NCBI GenBank assembly: GCA_050249535.1
Contig: JBFWQI010000004.1
Coordinates: forward strand, 158,555-222,554
DNA: 64,000 nucleotides
Direction of reading: 5' to 3'
Source: JADJXM01 sp937967285
GTDB lineage: Bacteria; Acidobacteriota; Blastocatellia; RBC074
Part shown: piece after piece, positions 10,409 to 22,466 of the stretch
Layout: each line of letters starts with the position of its first letter
How positions within the stretch are numbered: the stretch's first letter is position 1
Notes under the pieces: generated by a model
The model's database searches: none
Told to the model about the DNA's origin: nothing
Seen by the model: only the letters and a program-made list of their open reading frames with translations
Made by a program: the position numbers and the translations under genes

Positions 10409-11638
10409 CTATTTTGCGGCGAAGACGGTGAAAATCTTCTCGAAAAGAAATTCCTTCAACTCACGGTCGAGCAGCCGCGTGTCGCGGCTGGAATCCTTCC
10501 CGGTCGGCATGGCATGCGTGTTGAAAGCGACGATGTAAGCGGTCCGGGATTCGGGCCGGATGTAGAAATGCGAGATGAAGCCGTTCTGGCTGCCGCTGTG
10601 ACCGATGAACCGCATTCCGAAGTTCTCCTCGACAAAGAATGTCAGGCCGATCGAGTCCTTGCGGTTCCGGCCTTCCTGCTGGGGCAGCTCGCCGGCGGCG
10701 ATGTCGATCTGTGGGCGGAACATCTCGAGCAGAGATTCGCGTTTGAGGATGCGGTCATACGCCGACTGGCGGCGGGCATCGCCGGTCAGGAAATTGATGT
10801 ATTTGACCATATCCGTCAGCGGCGCGTTCAGTCCGCCGTTCGAGACAGTGATGCCGGTATCGACGTCGAACCGGGCCGGCGTCAGGTTGCCATCCTTGAA
10901 ATAGTAGCTGTGTGACCGGTTGCCGATCAGGTGATAAGGCGTCGTGTCGAAATAACTCTGATACATCTCGAGCGGCTTGAAGATGTTCTTGTCGATGTAG
11001 ACTTCGTAATCGTCGCCGGTCAGTTCCTCGATCACGCGGCCCAGAAAGATGATGCCGGGGTTGGAATAGCTGAATTTACTACCGGGTTTGAACTCGATCT
11101 GAGTGTAAGGGAGCATGGCGACGATCTGGGACCACTTCGCGGGCTCGTGAGGGTGCCATTCCTTGTCGCCGCCCCACGGCCAGGTTGCGGCGCGAAAGCC
11201 CGCGCTGTGCGTCAACAGATGGCGGATCGTGATCTCATCCATCGATCCGTGCGAATTGTGGACCGCACGCAGTTCGGGCAGATATTTGACGATCGGATCT
11301 TCCAGCTTGAGCAGGCCGCGATCGCGCAGTTGCATGATCGCCACTGCCGTCAGTGTCTTGGTGATCGATGCCCAGTGGTAGATGGTCGCCTCGTTGACCG
11401 GTTGCTGCTTCTCGCTGTTTGCGAGGCCGTAAAATTCCTGGGCGATGACCTGATTGTCCTGCAGGAGCATGAGGCTGCTGCCCACGATGCCATGTTTTTT
11501 CATGGCCTGTTCGTACCAGGTCTTCAGTTCGCGCCTTGCCTGCCCGAAGTTTCTGGGTGTCTGCCCCTGTCCTGTTTCCATCATAATCGTCAGAAAGAAT
11601 AAAACTGCGCAAAGGAATGCGCCCGGTCTTCTCTTCAT
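10409..11638 (-). CDS. Secreted serine hydrolase of the beta-lactamase class C/PBP family
   Basis: Predicted periplasmic serine hydrolase of PF00144 type (esterase, D-aminopeptidase or DD-peptidase-like). The nucleophile motif S-x-x-K is seen as HWASITKTLTAVA, and the Tyr-x-Asn motif as FSYSNPGIIFLG. A GHSGSQNGF segment near the C-terminus takes the place of the third (KTG-like) box. A signal peptide is evident (MKRRPGAFLCAVLFFLTIMM). The ATG at 11638, preceded by GAGGCAGCTGAG, is preferred over the frame opening at 11689. The substrate cannot be told from sequence. Confidence 0.85.
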   Translation of the reverse strand: MKRRPGAFLCAVLFFLTIMMETGQGQTPRNFGQARRELKTWYEQAMKKHGIVGSSLMLLQDNQVIAQEFYGLANSEKQQPVNEATIYHWASITKTLTAVAIMQLRDRGLLKLEDPIVKYLPELRAVHNSHGSMDEITIRHLLTHSAGFRAATWPWGGDKEWHPHEPAKWSQIVAMLPYTQIEFKPGSKFSYSNPGIIFLGRVIEELTGDDYEVYIDKNIFKPLEMYQSYFDTTPYHLIGNRSHSYYFKDGNLTPARFDVDTGITVSNGGLNAPLTDMVKYINFLTGDARRQSAYDRILKRESLLEMFRPQIDIAAGELPQQEGRNRKDSIGLTFFVEENFGMRFIGHSGSQNGFISHFYIRPESRTAYIVAFNTHAMPTGKDSSRDTRLLDRELKEFLFEKIFTVFAAK

Positions 11639-11854
11639 CTCAGCTGCCTCGATTTGTGTATCGCCGCGATCGTCGGAATCCGAAATCATTGCAACTCACA
11701 ATGCAATGACGGACGTTGAATTTGAAGTTGCCACATTTTCCCATCGACTCTTCTTCCGGACAACAGCAGACGAACATTTTCGGAAGATGGGGTTTGGGGG
11801 TAGAATCGGGGCAAACGCACCAATCAATTTTGCGGAACGGACTCGGTAATCTGA

Positions 11855-12637
11855 ATGAAGATGAATGATGGATACGTGAACCGGCCGATCGCGCGTCGGG
11901 GATTTCTGGCGGCTGCGGGATTTTCCTGCATGGCCGCACTGACCGGGTGCCGTTCCGGGGAGAGGCCGCCTGCGGCTGATGACAGGTTACAGGCAAAGAA
12001 AGGACTGGTCTTGGCAGTAGAAGCAGTCGATCATCTCGTCTTCGGATTTTCCGATCTCGACAGCGGCATCGCCTGGACGGAGAACAATCTGGGCGTCAGG
12101 GCAGTGTTCGGCGGCGTCCATCCGGGCGGCGGAACTCGCAATGCGCTTCTCTCGCTCGGCGGCCGTCGCTATCTCGAGGTGATTGCGCCTGATCCGGCAC
12201 AGACCGGCGTGATCGGCAGATTCGGCGATCTCAGCGGACTGACCGTGCCGAAGCTCGTCACCTGGGCTTCCGCGACCGACTCGGTTGAGGAAAAGACCCG
12301 CCTTGCTCAAGCCGCGGGTTATCGGGTTGACGGACCGATTGACGGCTCCAGGTCCCGGCCGGACGGGAAAATCCTGAGCTGGAGAACTCTGACCATTGCC
12401 GGCCAGTCCGGCGGACCCGTTCCGTTCTTCATCGAATGGGGCGCCGGCAGCCTTCATCCGGCTGAGGACTCGCCGGCCGGGTGTTCGCTCGAGGATCTGC
12501 GGTTTGAACATCCGCAGCCCGATCAGTTGAAGACAACGCTCGCGAATCTCGGAATCGATGCGGTTTTAAATATCGGATCATCTCCGCGCCTGATCGCGAC
12601 GATTTCGTCGCCGAAAGGGCGCGTAACCATTTCATGA
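11855..12637 (+). CDS. Exported glyoxalase-like (VOC) protein, possibly a Tat lipoprotein
   Basis: Residues 11-35 contain a twin-arginine-like signal (IARRGFLAAAGFSCMAALTG) followed by Cys, a plausible lipobox LTGC, so the product may be an exported lipoprotein. The body matches glyoxalase_3-like VOC proteins: VEAVDHLVFGFSDLDSGIAW, NALLSLGGRRYLEVIAPDP and FFIEWG. Function is unknown. It is 18 bases upstream of another exported protein with a related signal, so an operon is likely. Confidence 0.65.
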   Translation: MKMNDGYVNRPIARRGFLAAAGFSCMAALTGCRSGERPPAADDRLQAKKGLVLAVEAVDHLVFGFSDLDSGIAWTENNLGVRAVFGGVHPGGGTRNALLSLGGRRYLEVIAPDPAQTGVIGRFGDLSGLTVPKLVTWASATDSVEEKTRLAQAAGYRVDGPIDGSRSRPDGKILSWRTLTIAGQSGGPVPFFIEWGAGSLHPAEDSPAGCSLEDLRFEHPQPDQLKTTLANLGIDAVLNIGSSPRLIATISSPKGRVTIS

Positions 12638-12655
12638 ACCAATGGACTGAATATC

Positions 12656-13540
<885 letters not shown>

Positions 13541-13547
13541 CGATTCA

Positions 13548-14183
13548 TCAGCCGGCCTCGGCGTCCCGTTTTTCAACCTTCACCGGACGCTTCTCGGTAT
13601 GCTCGGGGAAGAATCTGTTCAGAACCCTGTAACCGAGCAGGAAGAGGAGCGTCCAGCCGAAGGCCAGCGGGATCCGAGTGTCGGCCTTGACCAGCAGATA
13701 GTAATGAACGACTCCGGCGATCGCGGCAAGATAGACCAGCCGGTGCAGCCTGTTCCAGTTGCGCCCTCCGAGCTTCCTGACCATCGCATTGGTCGACGTC
13801 ACCGCCAGCGGCACCATGACCAGAAAGCCGAACATCCCGAGGAAGATGAACGGACGCTTGAGCGTGTCCTCGACGATCGCGTTAACTGAAAACCATTTGT
13901 CGAACCAGACGTAACACAACAGGTGCAGCGCTCCGTAAAAGAATGCGTAGAGCCCCGCCATCCGCCGCGCTTTGATCAGAAACGGCAGACCGAGCAGCTT
14001 CCGAACCGGCGTCACCGCCAGCGTCACCAGCAGAAAGAGCAGCGTCATGATCCCCGTCGTATGAGTCACGAACTCCAGCGGGTTTGTTCCGAGCCGATGG
14101 TTGTACCCGTCCCAGGCCATCATCGCCAGCGGAACCGCACCGTTTACCAGGATCAGCAGTTTTGCGAATTTGATATTTGTCAT
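13548..14183 (-). CDS. msrQ: MsrQ, haem b membrane subunit of methionine sulfoxide reductase
   Basis: MsrQ (YedZ family) passes electrons from the respiratory chain to periplasmic MsrP for repair of oxidised methionine. The 211-residue protein has about six transmembrane helices and conserved histidines in the expected places (EFVTHTTGIMTLLF, FYGALHLLCYVWFD, WNRLHRLVYL, GVVHYYLLVK). Its partner msrP lies upstream on the same strand, separated by about 100 bases holding an inverted repeat. The msrP-msrQ order is the usual one. Confidence 0.9.
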   Translation of the reverse strand: MTNIKFAKLLILVNGAVPLAMMAWDGYNHRLGTNPLEFVTHTTGIMTLLFLLVTLAVTPVRKLLGLPFLIKARRMAGLYAFFYGALHLLCYVWFDKWFSVNAIVEDTLKRPFIFLGMFGFLVMVPLAVTSTNAMVRKLGGRNWNRLHRLVYLAAIAGVVHYYLLVKADTRIPLAFGWTLLFLLGYRVLNRFFPEHTEKRPVKVEKRDAEAG

Positions 14184-14189
14184 GGTTAA

Positions 14190-14292
14190 AGTAGGCAGCA
14201 GGCAGTAAAGGATGCGCGGAAATGTTAAATCCGCTATCAGGCTTTGAAAAAGCCAACTTTAATGAAAAGAACTGCCTGCCGCCTGCTGCCTA
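14190..14292. repeat. Inverted GCAGCAGGCAG repeat between msrP and msrQ
   Basis: TAGGCAGCAGGCAGT near 14190 is mirrored by ACTGCCTGCCGCCTGCTGCC ending near 14292, enclosing about 65 bases. The right arm overlaps the msrP stop region. It may act as an intra-operon hairpin, or it may be a copy of a dispersed repeat. Confidence 0.5.
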
Positions 14293-15252
14293 ATAATTCC
14301 TCTTCAAATCCATACCTTTATAAAGATGGGCTACCTGTTCGCCGTAGCCGTTGAAAAGGATGGTATCGCGCTGGCCGAACTCGCCGATCCGACGTTCGGT
14401 CGCCTGGCTCCACCGCGGATGAGAAACGTTCGGATTGACGTTGGAATAGAATCCGTATTCATCCGGCGCGTAATCTCCCCAGGTCGTGTTCGGTTGCCGG
14501 TTTGTGAGCGTGATTTTGACGATGGACTTGATGCTTTTGAATCCGTATTTCCAGGGCACGACCAGACGCAGCGGAGCGCCGTTCTGCACAGGTATGGGCT
14601 TACCGTAGAGCCCGGTTGCGAGGATGGTCAGCGGGTGCATCGCCTCGTCGAGTCTGAGACCTTCGACATAGGGCCAGGGCAGCACGTCGGCCGTCTGATT
14701 GGGCATCCTCGAGGGATCGAAGAGCGTGAAGAACTTGACGAACGTGGCATCGCCCATCGGTTCGACCTGTTCGAGCAGCCTGGCCAGCGGAAATCCGAGC
14801 CACGGGACGACCATCGACCATGCCTCGACGCAGCGCAGCCGGTAGATGCGATCTTCCTGCGGCGCGAGCTTGATAACCTCTTCCAGATCGAATGTCTTCG
14901 GTTTGTGGACCAGGCCGTCGACCTCGATCGTCCAGGGACGGGTGACGAAGCCCCGCGCCCGCGGCGCGACTCCGGATTTGCTGGTCGAGAACTCGTAAAA
15001 ATTATTGTAGTTGGTGATGTCGTCGAAATCGTTTGCCGGTTCGCCTTCGGCCGTGAAGTACGTTCCGGCACGCCGTGCGGCGTCGATCGGCACAGGTTCC
15101 CGGCTCGGGACGGCGAGTTTACGGTAGAGGAGTCCGCTCAGCACGGCGCTCCCGGCGATCACGGCGCCACGCATGAAACTGCGTCGATTATGATACAGGC
15201 TCTCATCCGTGATCTCGCTGCTATTGATCTCTTCCGGCTTCTTTATCAGCAT
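14290..15252 (-). CDS. msrP: MsrP, molybdopterin catalytic subunit of methionine sulfoxide reductase
   Basis: MsrP (YedY) is a periplasmic Mo-molybdopterin enzyme that reduces methionine sulfoxides in envelope proteins. The 320-residue product has a Tat signal (NRRSFMRGAVIAGSAVL), the Mo-ligand Cys in RLRCVEAWSMVVPW, and the family stretches GAPLRLVVPWKYGFKSIKSI and HPRWSQATERRIGE. The ATG at 15252 follows GCGAGGAATACAG and is preferred over one at 15270. It is transcribed ahead of msrQ. Confidence 0.92.
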   Translation of the reverse strand: MLIKKPEEINSSEITDESLYHNRRSFMRGAVIAGSAVLSGLLYRKLAVPSREPVPIDAARRAGTYFTAEGEPANDFDDITNYNNFYEFSTSKSGVAPRARGFVTRPWTIEVDGLVHKPKTFDLEEVIKLAPQEDRIYRLRCVEAWSMVVPWLGFPLARLLEQVEPMGDATFVKFFTLFDPSRMPNQTADVLPWPYVEGLRLDEAMHPLTILATGLYGKPIPVQNGAPLRLVVPWKYGFKSIKSIVKITLTNRQPNTTWGDYAPDEYGFYSNVNPNVSHPRWSQATERRIGEFGQRDTILFNGYGEQVAHLYKGMDLKRNY

Positions 15253-15390
15253 CTGTATTCCTCGCAACACTTTGATCCATCTATTTTAACCGGTCGTCGT
15301 TTCAAAGCCTCACAAAATCCTCCCTTATATGTTTAATGATTATTGCGGGAAGATTTATTCCTGATGCGCAGTCATTCTGAGTCCACATAA

Positions 15391-16263
15391 ATGTCGAATA
15401 GTTTTAGAATTGCCGGTATGCGGAAAAGGGATGAGATAAACGGCGCGTCGGTGGCTGCGCTCCGAAGGAAGTATCTGGAGGAGGGCGCAGCTCCGCCGGA
15501 AGGGCTGATCGATGAGCTGGAGGCCGATCCGAGGCGTTCGGCGCGAGCGCTGGCCGCCAGTCTGCGCGCCAGGGTGATTGCCGGAGATGCCGAGGCTGAG
15601 AGGATGCGGCGACTGCTCATGTTCGAATCGGAGCTCTGGGAGAGCGGAATCGAACTGATCGCCGGCGTCGACGAGGCAGGCGTCGGACCGATGGCGGGGC
15701 CGCTGGTCGCGGGCGCCGTAATTCTGAAACGTGATTCGATCATGGCGGATCTGAATGATTCGAAGAAGCTGGACGAGAAAGTTCGCGATGCGCTGGCCGG
15801 CAGGATCAGGGAGGGGGCGCTGGCCTGGTCGGTCGGCATCGCCAGCGTCGAGGAGATCGACGAACTGAATGTTTACCGTGCCGGTCTGCTGGCGATGAAG
15901 CGGGCAGTGGACGGCCTCTCCAGAACGCCGGGCTTTCTTCTGGTCGATGCCCGTACCGTGCCTGATTGTGCGATCCCTCAGCGCGGGATCGTCCGCGGGG
16001 ACAGCCTCTCGGCCAGCATTGCGGCCGCCTCGATCATCGCCAAGACCGTGCGCGATGCTCTGATGTTGGAACTCGATGAAAAATATCCGGGCTACGGATT
16101 CGCTTCTCACAAGGGGTATGCCACGCCGGCGCACTTCCGCGCGTTGCGGGAGCTGGGCCCGGTCCCGATCCACCGGCGCAGTTACCGGCCGGTCCGCGAG
16201 GCGCTCGGTCTCGAGCCGGTTCAGGGATCGCTCCTCGATTCCATGGAGGCGTCGGGCAAATGA
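15391..16263 (+). CDS. rnhB: Ribonuclease HII
   Basis: RNase HII removes ribonucleotides misincorporated in DNA and cleaves RNA in RNA-DNA hybrids. The catalytic domain starts near residue 87 with IAGVDEAGVGPMAGPLVAGA (the Asp-Glu pair), followed by DSKKLDEKVRDAL, VDARTVPD, SIAAASIIAKTVRD and SHKGYATPAHFRAL. There is an N-terminal extension of about 85 mostly helical, charged residues, seen in a subset of RNase HII proteins. Its 3' end overlaps the next gene by four bases (ATGA), so the two are translationally coupled. Confidence 0.93.
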   Translation: MSNSFRIAGMRKRDEINGASVAALRRKYLEEGAAPPEGLIDELEADPRRSARALAASLRARVIAGDAEAERMRRLLMFESELWESGIELIAGVDEAGVGPMAGPLVAGAVILKRDSIMADLNDSKKLDEKVRDALAGRIREGALAWSVGIASVEEIDELNVYRAGLLAMKRAVDGLSRTPGFLLVDARTVPDCAIPQRGIVRGDSLSASIAAASIIAKTVRDALMLELDEKYPGYGFASHKGYATPAHFRALRELGPVPIHRRSYRPVREALGLEPVQGSLLDSMEASGK

Positions 16264-17507
16264 TCAGCACGCTTCAAAATGACGATCCCGAGGCTGTTCT
16301 GGCGGGCGATCGCAAATCGACGGGTTTCATTCTCAGGCTCGGACGAGCGCTTCACGCACACGGTTATCCCGCGCACCGGCTGGAGGAGGCGCTGGGCAGG
16401 ATTTCTAAACGACTCGGGATCGAGGGGCAGTTCTTTTCGACGCCGACATCGATCTTCGCTGCCTTCGGTCCGCAGGACGATCAGCAGACTTTTCTGATGC
16501 GCGTCGAGCCGGGTGAAGTCAACCTGAGCAAGCTGGCCGAGCTCGACAGGGTGGCTGCCGATGTTGTGAGAGGCCAGTCCGATCCCGAGGCCGGTTCCGA
16601 ACGGATCGACCGGATCCTGCTGGAACCGCCGCGCTACGGGCGGATTCTTCGCGCCTTCGCTTTCGGCGTCGCTTCGGCCGCCGCTTCGCGGTTCCTCGGC
16701 GGGGGCCTGAAAGAGATCGCTGTTTCGGCGCTGGTCGGTTTTCTGATCGCGCTGCTCGCATTGCTCACCGAGAGGTCCGAGCCGCTCGGACGGGTCTACG
16801 AACCGCTGGCCGCATTCATCGCATCGGCCCTGACCGCGGCGATGAGCTTCCTGATCGGACCCTATGCCGTCTCGAACGCGATGCTCGCCGGACTGATCGT
16901 GCTTATGCCCGGGCTGACGCTGACCATCGCCATGATCGAACTCTCGACGCAGCATCTCTCATCGGGAACGGCCCGGCTCAACAAGGCCTTCGTGGCCTTT
17001 CTCGGCATCGGATTCGGAGTCGCAGTCGGAAGCTCTGTCATGAACTCGATTCTCGGAAGCCCGCGGATTGCGCGACCGGCTCGGCTTCCTCAATGGACCG
17101 AGATCCTTGCTCTGGTCGCGATGCCGCTCGCACTGACCGTCCTGCTTCGCGCCAGAACAAGGGACGCCGCCTGGATTGTCATCTCCGGAGCGCTTGCCTT
17201 CGGCGGAGCGCGCCTCGGCACCGGCTGGCTGGGTCCCGAACTCGGCGTATTCATCGGCGCGCTGACCGTCGGTATCGCCAGCAGCCTCTACGCGCGATGG
17301 CTCGACCGCCCGGCGATCATCACCCAGGTCACGGGCATTTTACTACTCGTGCCCGGAAGTATAGGATTCAGAGGCCTGGCTGAACTGCTCGACAAACAGA
17401 TCGTCTCGGGGATCGATACCGTTTTCAAAATGATCATCACGGCGGTCGCACTCGTCGCCGGAACGCTCATCGCCAATGTAGTAGCCCCGACGAAACGGGA
17501 TATCTGA
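16260..17507 (+). CDS. ThrE-family threonine/serine exporter-like membrane protein
   Basis: Two-part protein of the DUF1212/ThrE type. The N-terminal ~115 residues form a soluble domain beginning GFILRLGRALHAHGYPAHRL and containing FFSTPTSIFAAFG. About ten transmembrane helices follow, including LIGPYAVSNAMLAGLIVLMP and TGILLLVPGSIGFRGLAELL, the latter being typical of the second ThrE half. The whole fusion is present, with the usual length of ~415 residues. Export of small amino acids is the family role; the substrate here is inferred. The start overlaps the rnhB stop by four bases. Confidence 0.8.
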   Translation: MISTLQNDDPEAVLAGDRKSTGFILRLGRALHAHGYPAHRLEEALGRISKRLGIEGQFFSTPTSIFAAFGPQDDQQTFLMRVEPGEVNLSKLAELDRVAADVVRGQSDPEAGSERIDRILLEPPRYGRILRAFAFGVASAAASRFLGGGLKEIAVSALVGFLIALLALLTERSEPLGRVYEPLAAFIASALTAAMSFLIGPYAVSNAMLAGLIVLMPGLTLTIAMIELSTQHLSSGTARLNKAFVAFLGIGFGVAVGSSVMNSILGSPRIARPARLPQWTEILALVAMPLALTVLLRARTRDAAWIVISGALAFGGARLGTGWLGPELGVFIGALTVGIASSLYARWLDRPAIITQVTGILLLVPGSIGFRGLAELLDKQIVSGIDTVFKMIITAVALVAGTLIANVVAPTKRDI

Positions 17508-17830
17508 ATCAGTAGAAAGTAATTGCTCAGCCCGCGGAGCGGGCGATAGAAATTAGCCCCGGGTGAAGCGAGGCCGCAGGCCGAGCGAAACCCGGGGAAA
17601 CTGAAGCGCAATGCATTCAAGCCGCGTGAGCGGCGACAGATAATCCGATCATGAACAAAATGTATGTTCTGCCGCCCACTCCGTGGGCTTGAATAATAAA
17701 TAACCGACTGTCCCGGGGTTCCGCTCGGCCTGCGGCCTCGCTTCACCCCGGGCTAAATTCTATCGCCCGCTCCGCGGGCTTGATCTGAGAGTGTGTCCTG
17801 CTAAACGGGCTGAGCAGTTACAAGTAAAAA
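17508..17830. repeat. MITE-like palindromic repeat element (copy 1)
   Basis: The 383-base gap after the exporter gene has no gene. It holds a repeat whose ends are inverted: AGTAATTGCTCAGCCCGCGG on the left and GGGCTGAGCAGTTACAAGTA on the right. Inside are GCCCGCGGAGCGGGC palindromes, GAAGCGAGGCCGCAGGCCGA and their reverse complements, so much of the element is a large imperfect palindrome. Related copies occur near 19341, 37650, 59284 and 63577. Confidence 0.75.
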
Positions 17831-17890
17831 GCAGTTAGTAGAAACTGCGACGATGAAGGAAAACTATTTTCAGAAAGGGATCTTCCAACA

Positions 17891-18892
17891 ATGACTGTGA
17901 ACCATACCTGGAGGCTCGATTCGCGGCCTGTCGGCAGACTGACCGAGGCGAATTTCAAATGGACGGAAGAGCCGGTGCCGGAGCTCAGGGAGAACGAAGT
18001 CCTCGTCAAAACGCTCTATCTCTCGCTCGATCCGGCCAATCGCGGCTGGACCAACGAGGGCGGCTCCTACCGCGATGAGATACCTCTCGGAGCGGTCATG
18101 GAGGGCGGCGGCATCGGAGTGGTCGAGGAGTCGCGCCATCCCGGATTCCAGCCGGGCGACCACATTCAGGGCATGCTCGGCTGGCAGGAATATGCGGTGC
18201 TCAACGGAGCTGCGATCAACAAGCTGCCCGTCAATCCGGCGCTTCCGCTGACGGCATATCTCGGGCTCTTCGGGCATATCGGCCTGACCGCGTACTTCGG
18301 ACTGCTCGACATCACGGATCCGAAACCCGGAGAGACGCTGGTCGTCTCCGCCGCCGCCGGAGCGGTCGGTTCGATCGTCGGCCAGATCGGAAAGATCAAG
18401 GGGTGTCGCGTCGTCGGAATCGCGGGAAGCGATGAAAAATGCGCCTGGATCAAAGACGAACTGGGCTTCGACGAGGTCATCAACTACAAGACCGAAAGCA
18501 TTCGCGCCGGCCTCAAGCGGACTTGCCCGAACGGCATCGACGTCTACTTCGACAACGTCGGCGGAGAGACGCTCGATGCGGTCCTCGCCATCATCAATCA
18601 GGGCGCGAGGATCAGCATCTGCGGCATGATCTCGATGTACAATGCCACGGAACCGGTCCCCGGTCCGTACAATCTGATCAACATCCTCGTCCGACGGGCC
18701 AAAATGCAGGGTTTCATCGTGACCGACTACATGCCTCGCGCGGCAGAGGCCATCGCCGATCTCGGCAAGTGGTTCATGGAGGGCCGCCTCAAATACCGCA
18801 TCGATGTGGTCGAGGGATTGGATCAGGCTCCGAGCGCTCTCAACAAGCTCTTTGACGGCACCAATCAGGGTAAGTTGATCATCAAAATCTGA
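17891..18892 (+). CDS. NADP-dependent medium-chain reductase, leukotriene-B4-dehydrogenase-like
   Basis: Medium-chain dehydrogenase/reductase of the zinc-free branch that reduces alkenal/enone double bonds with NADPH (prostaglandin reductase/CurA type). The nucleotide-binding loop is seen as LVVSAAAGAVGSIVGQIGKI with GCRVVGIAGSDEKC after it, and GIDVYFDNVGGETLDAVL is a family signature. The length of 333 residues is normal, and LSLDPANRGWTNEGGSY near residue 45 is also typical. The substrate is not known. It precedes an SCP2-domain gene by 22 bases. Confidence 0.85.
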   Translation: MTVNHTWRLDSRPVGRLTEANFKWTEEPVPELRENEVLVKTLYLSLDPANRGWTNEGGSYRDEIPLGAVMEGGGIGVVEESRHPGFQPGDHIQGMLGWQEYAVLNGAAINKLPVNPALPLTAYLGLFGHIGLTAYFGLLDITDPKPGETLVVSAAAGAVGSIVGQIGKIKGCRVVGIAGSDEKCAWIKDELGFDEVINYKTESIRAGLKRTCPNGIDVYFDNVGGETLDAVLAIINQGARISICGMISMYNATEPVPGPYNLINILVRRAKMQGFIVTDYMPRAAEAIADLGKWFMEGRLKYRIDVVEGLDQAPSALNKLFDGTNQGKLIIKI

Positions 18893-18914
18893 GGTTCATC
18901 TGAAAGGATCAAAA

Positions 18915-21503
<2,589 letters not shown>

Positions 21504-21523
21504 TGTTTAAACCTCCGATAAGT

Positions 21524-21636
<113 letters not shown>

Positions 21637-22401
21637 TCAATCCATTAACTGCCCGCCATTGATTTCGATCGTTTCGCCGATGATATAGCTTGCGGCGTCA
21701 GAGGCCAGAAAAGCAATGACGCGTCCGCATTCTTCAGCCGTGCCGACGCGGCCGAGAGGGATTGCTGCGGCGAACTGGTTCATCATCTCGGCGGTCGAGA
21801 GCCGTTCGTGGAACGGGGTTGCGATGACGCCGGGAGCGACTCCGTTGACTCTGATGCCATGGGGCGCAAGCTCCTTTGCCATGCCCTTGGTCAGGCACAT
21901 GACGCCGGCTTTTGCCGCGGCATAGACGGCGGCGCCCGGGCCTCCGCCGTTGTGCCCGGCGATCGAACCGAGGTTGATGATCGTTCCGCTGCGGCGGCTG
22001 ATCATTTCGGGCATGACGGCCTGAGAGCAGAGGAGGACGCTCTTGAAGTTGAGGTCCATGACGCGGTTCCAGAGATCCTCCGTGAAATCCAGCAGCGATG
22101 ACCGTTTGATCAGATCTCCGGCATTGTTGACGAGGATGTCGATCGGTCCGAGCTCGCCGCGAACGCCTTCGACCATAGCCGTTATTGCGGCCTTGTCGGT
22201 CACGTCGGCCTGGACGATCATTCCTCGCCCGCCGGCGGCGACTATGCGGTCGAGAGTGTCCCGGGCGTCGTCCAGCCCTCGGTTGTAGTTGACCGCGACG
22301 GCCGCGCCGCATTCAGCCAGCGCGATTGCGGCCCATTTGCCGATCCCCTTGCTCGCGCCGGTTACCAGCGCTGTTCTTCCGTTCAGGTTTTGAGTTGTCA
22401 T
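21637..22401 (-). CDS. Short-chain dehydrogenase/reductase (FabG-like)
   Basis: A classical SDR of 254 residues using NAD(P)H. The cofactor loop is TGASKGIGKWAA, the NNAG box is ILVNNAGDL, the catalytic Ser lies in INLGSIAGH and the Tyr-x-x-x-Lys pair in AAVYAAAKAGV. The C-terminal substrate loop includes PGVIATPFHERLS and the end matches ASYIIGETIEINGG of FabG-type enzymes. The substrate is unknown. It is the last gene of a minus-strand run with nagA and the symporter, but 65 bases separate it from nagA, so it need not belong to that operon. Confidence 0.88.
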   Translation of the reverse strand: MTTQNLNGRTALVTGASKGIGKWAAIALAECGAAVAVNYNRGLDDARDTLDRIVAAGGRGMIVQADVTDKAAITAMVEGVRGELGPIDILVNNAGDLIKRSSLLDFTEDLWNRVMDLNFKSVLLCSQAVMPEMISRRSGTIINLGSIAGHNGGGPGAAVYAAAKAGVMCLTKGMAKELAPHGIRVNGVAPGVIATPFHERLSTAEMMNQFAAAIPLGRVGTAEECGRVIAFLASDAASYIIGETIEINGGQLMD

Positions 22402-22466
22402 GATATGTGCTCTGGTTGTTGGGCCCGGTCGCTATCGGTACTGTACCAATCATGCCGGCGCGGTTG

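Noticed and set aside
14326..15336. 336-codon plus-strand frame
   Set aside because: Antisense to msrP, whose identity is certain.
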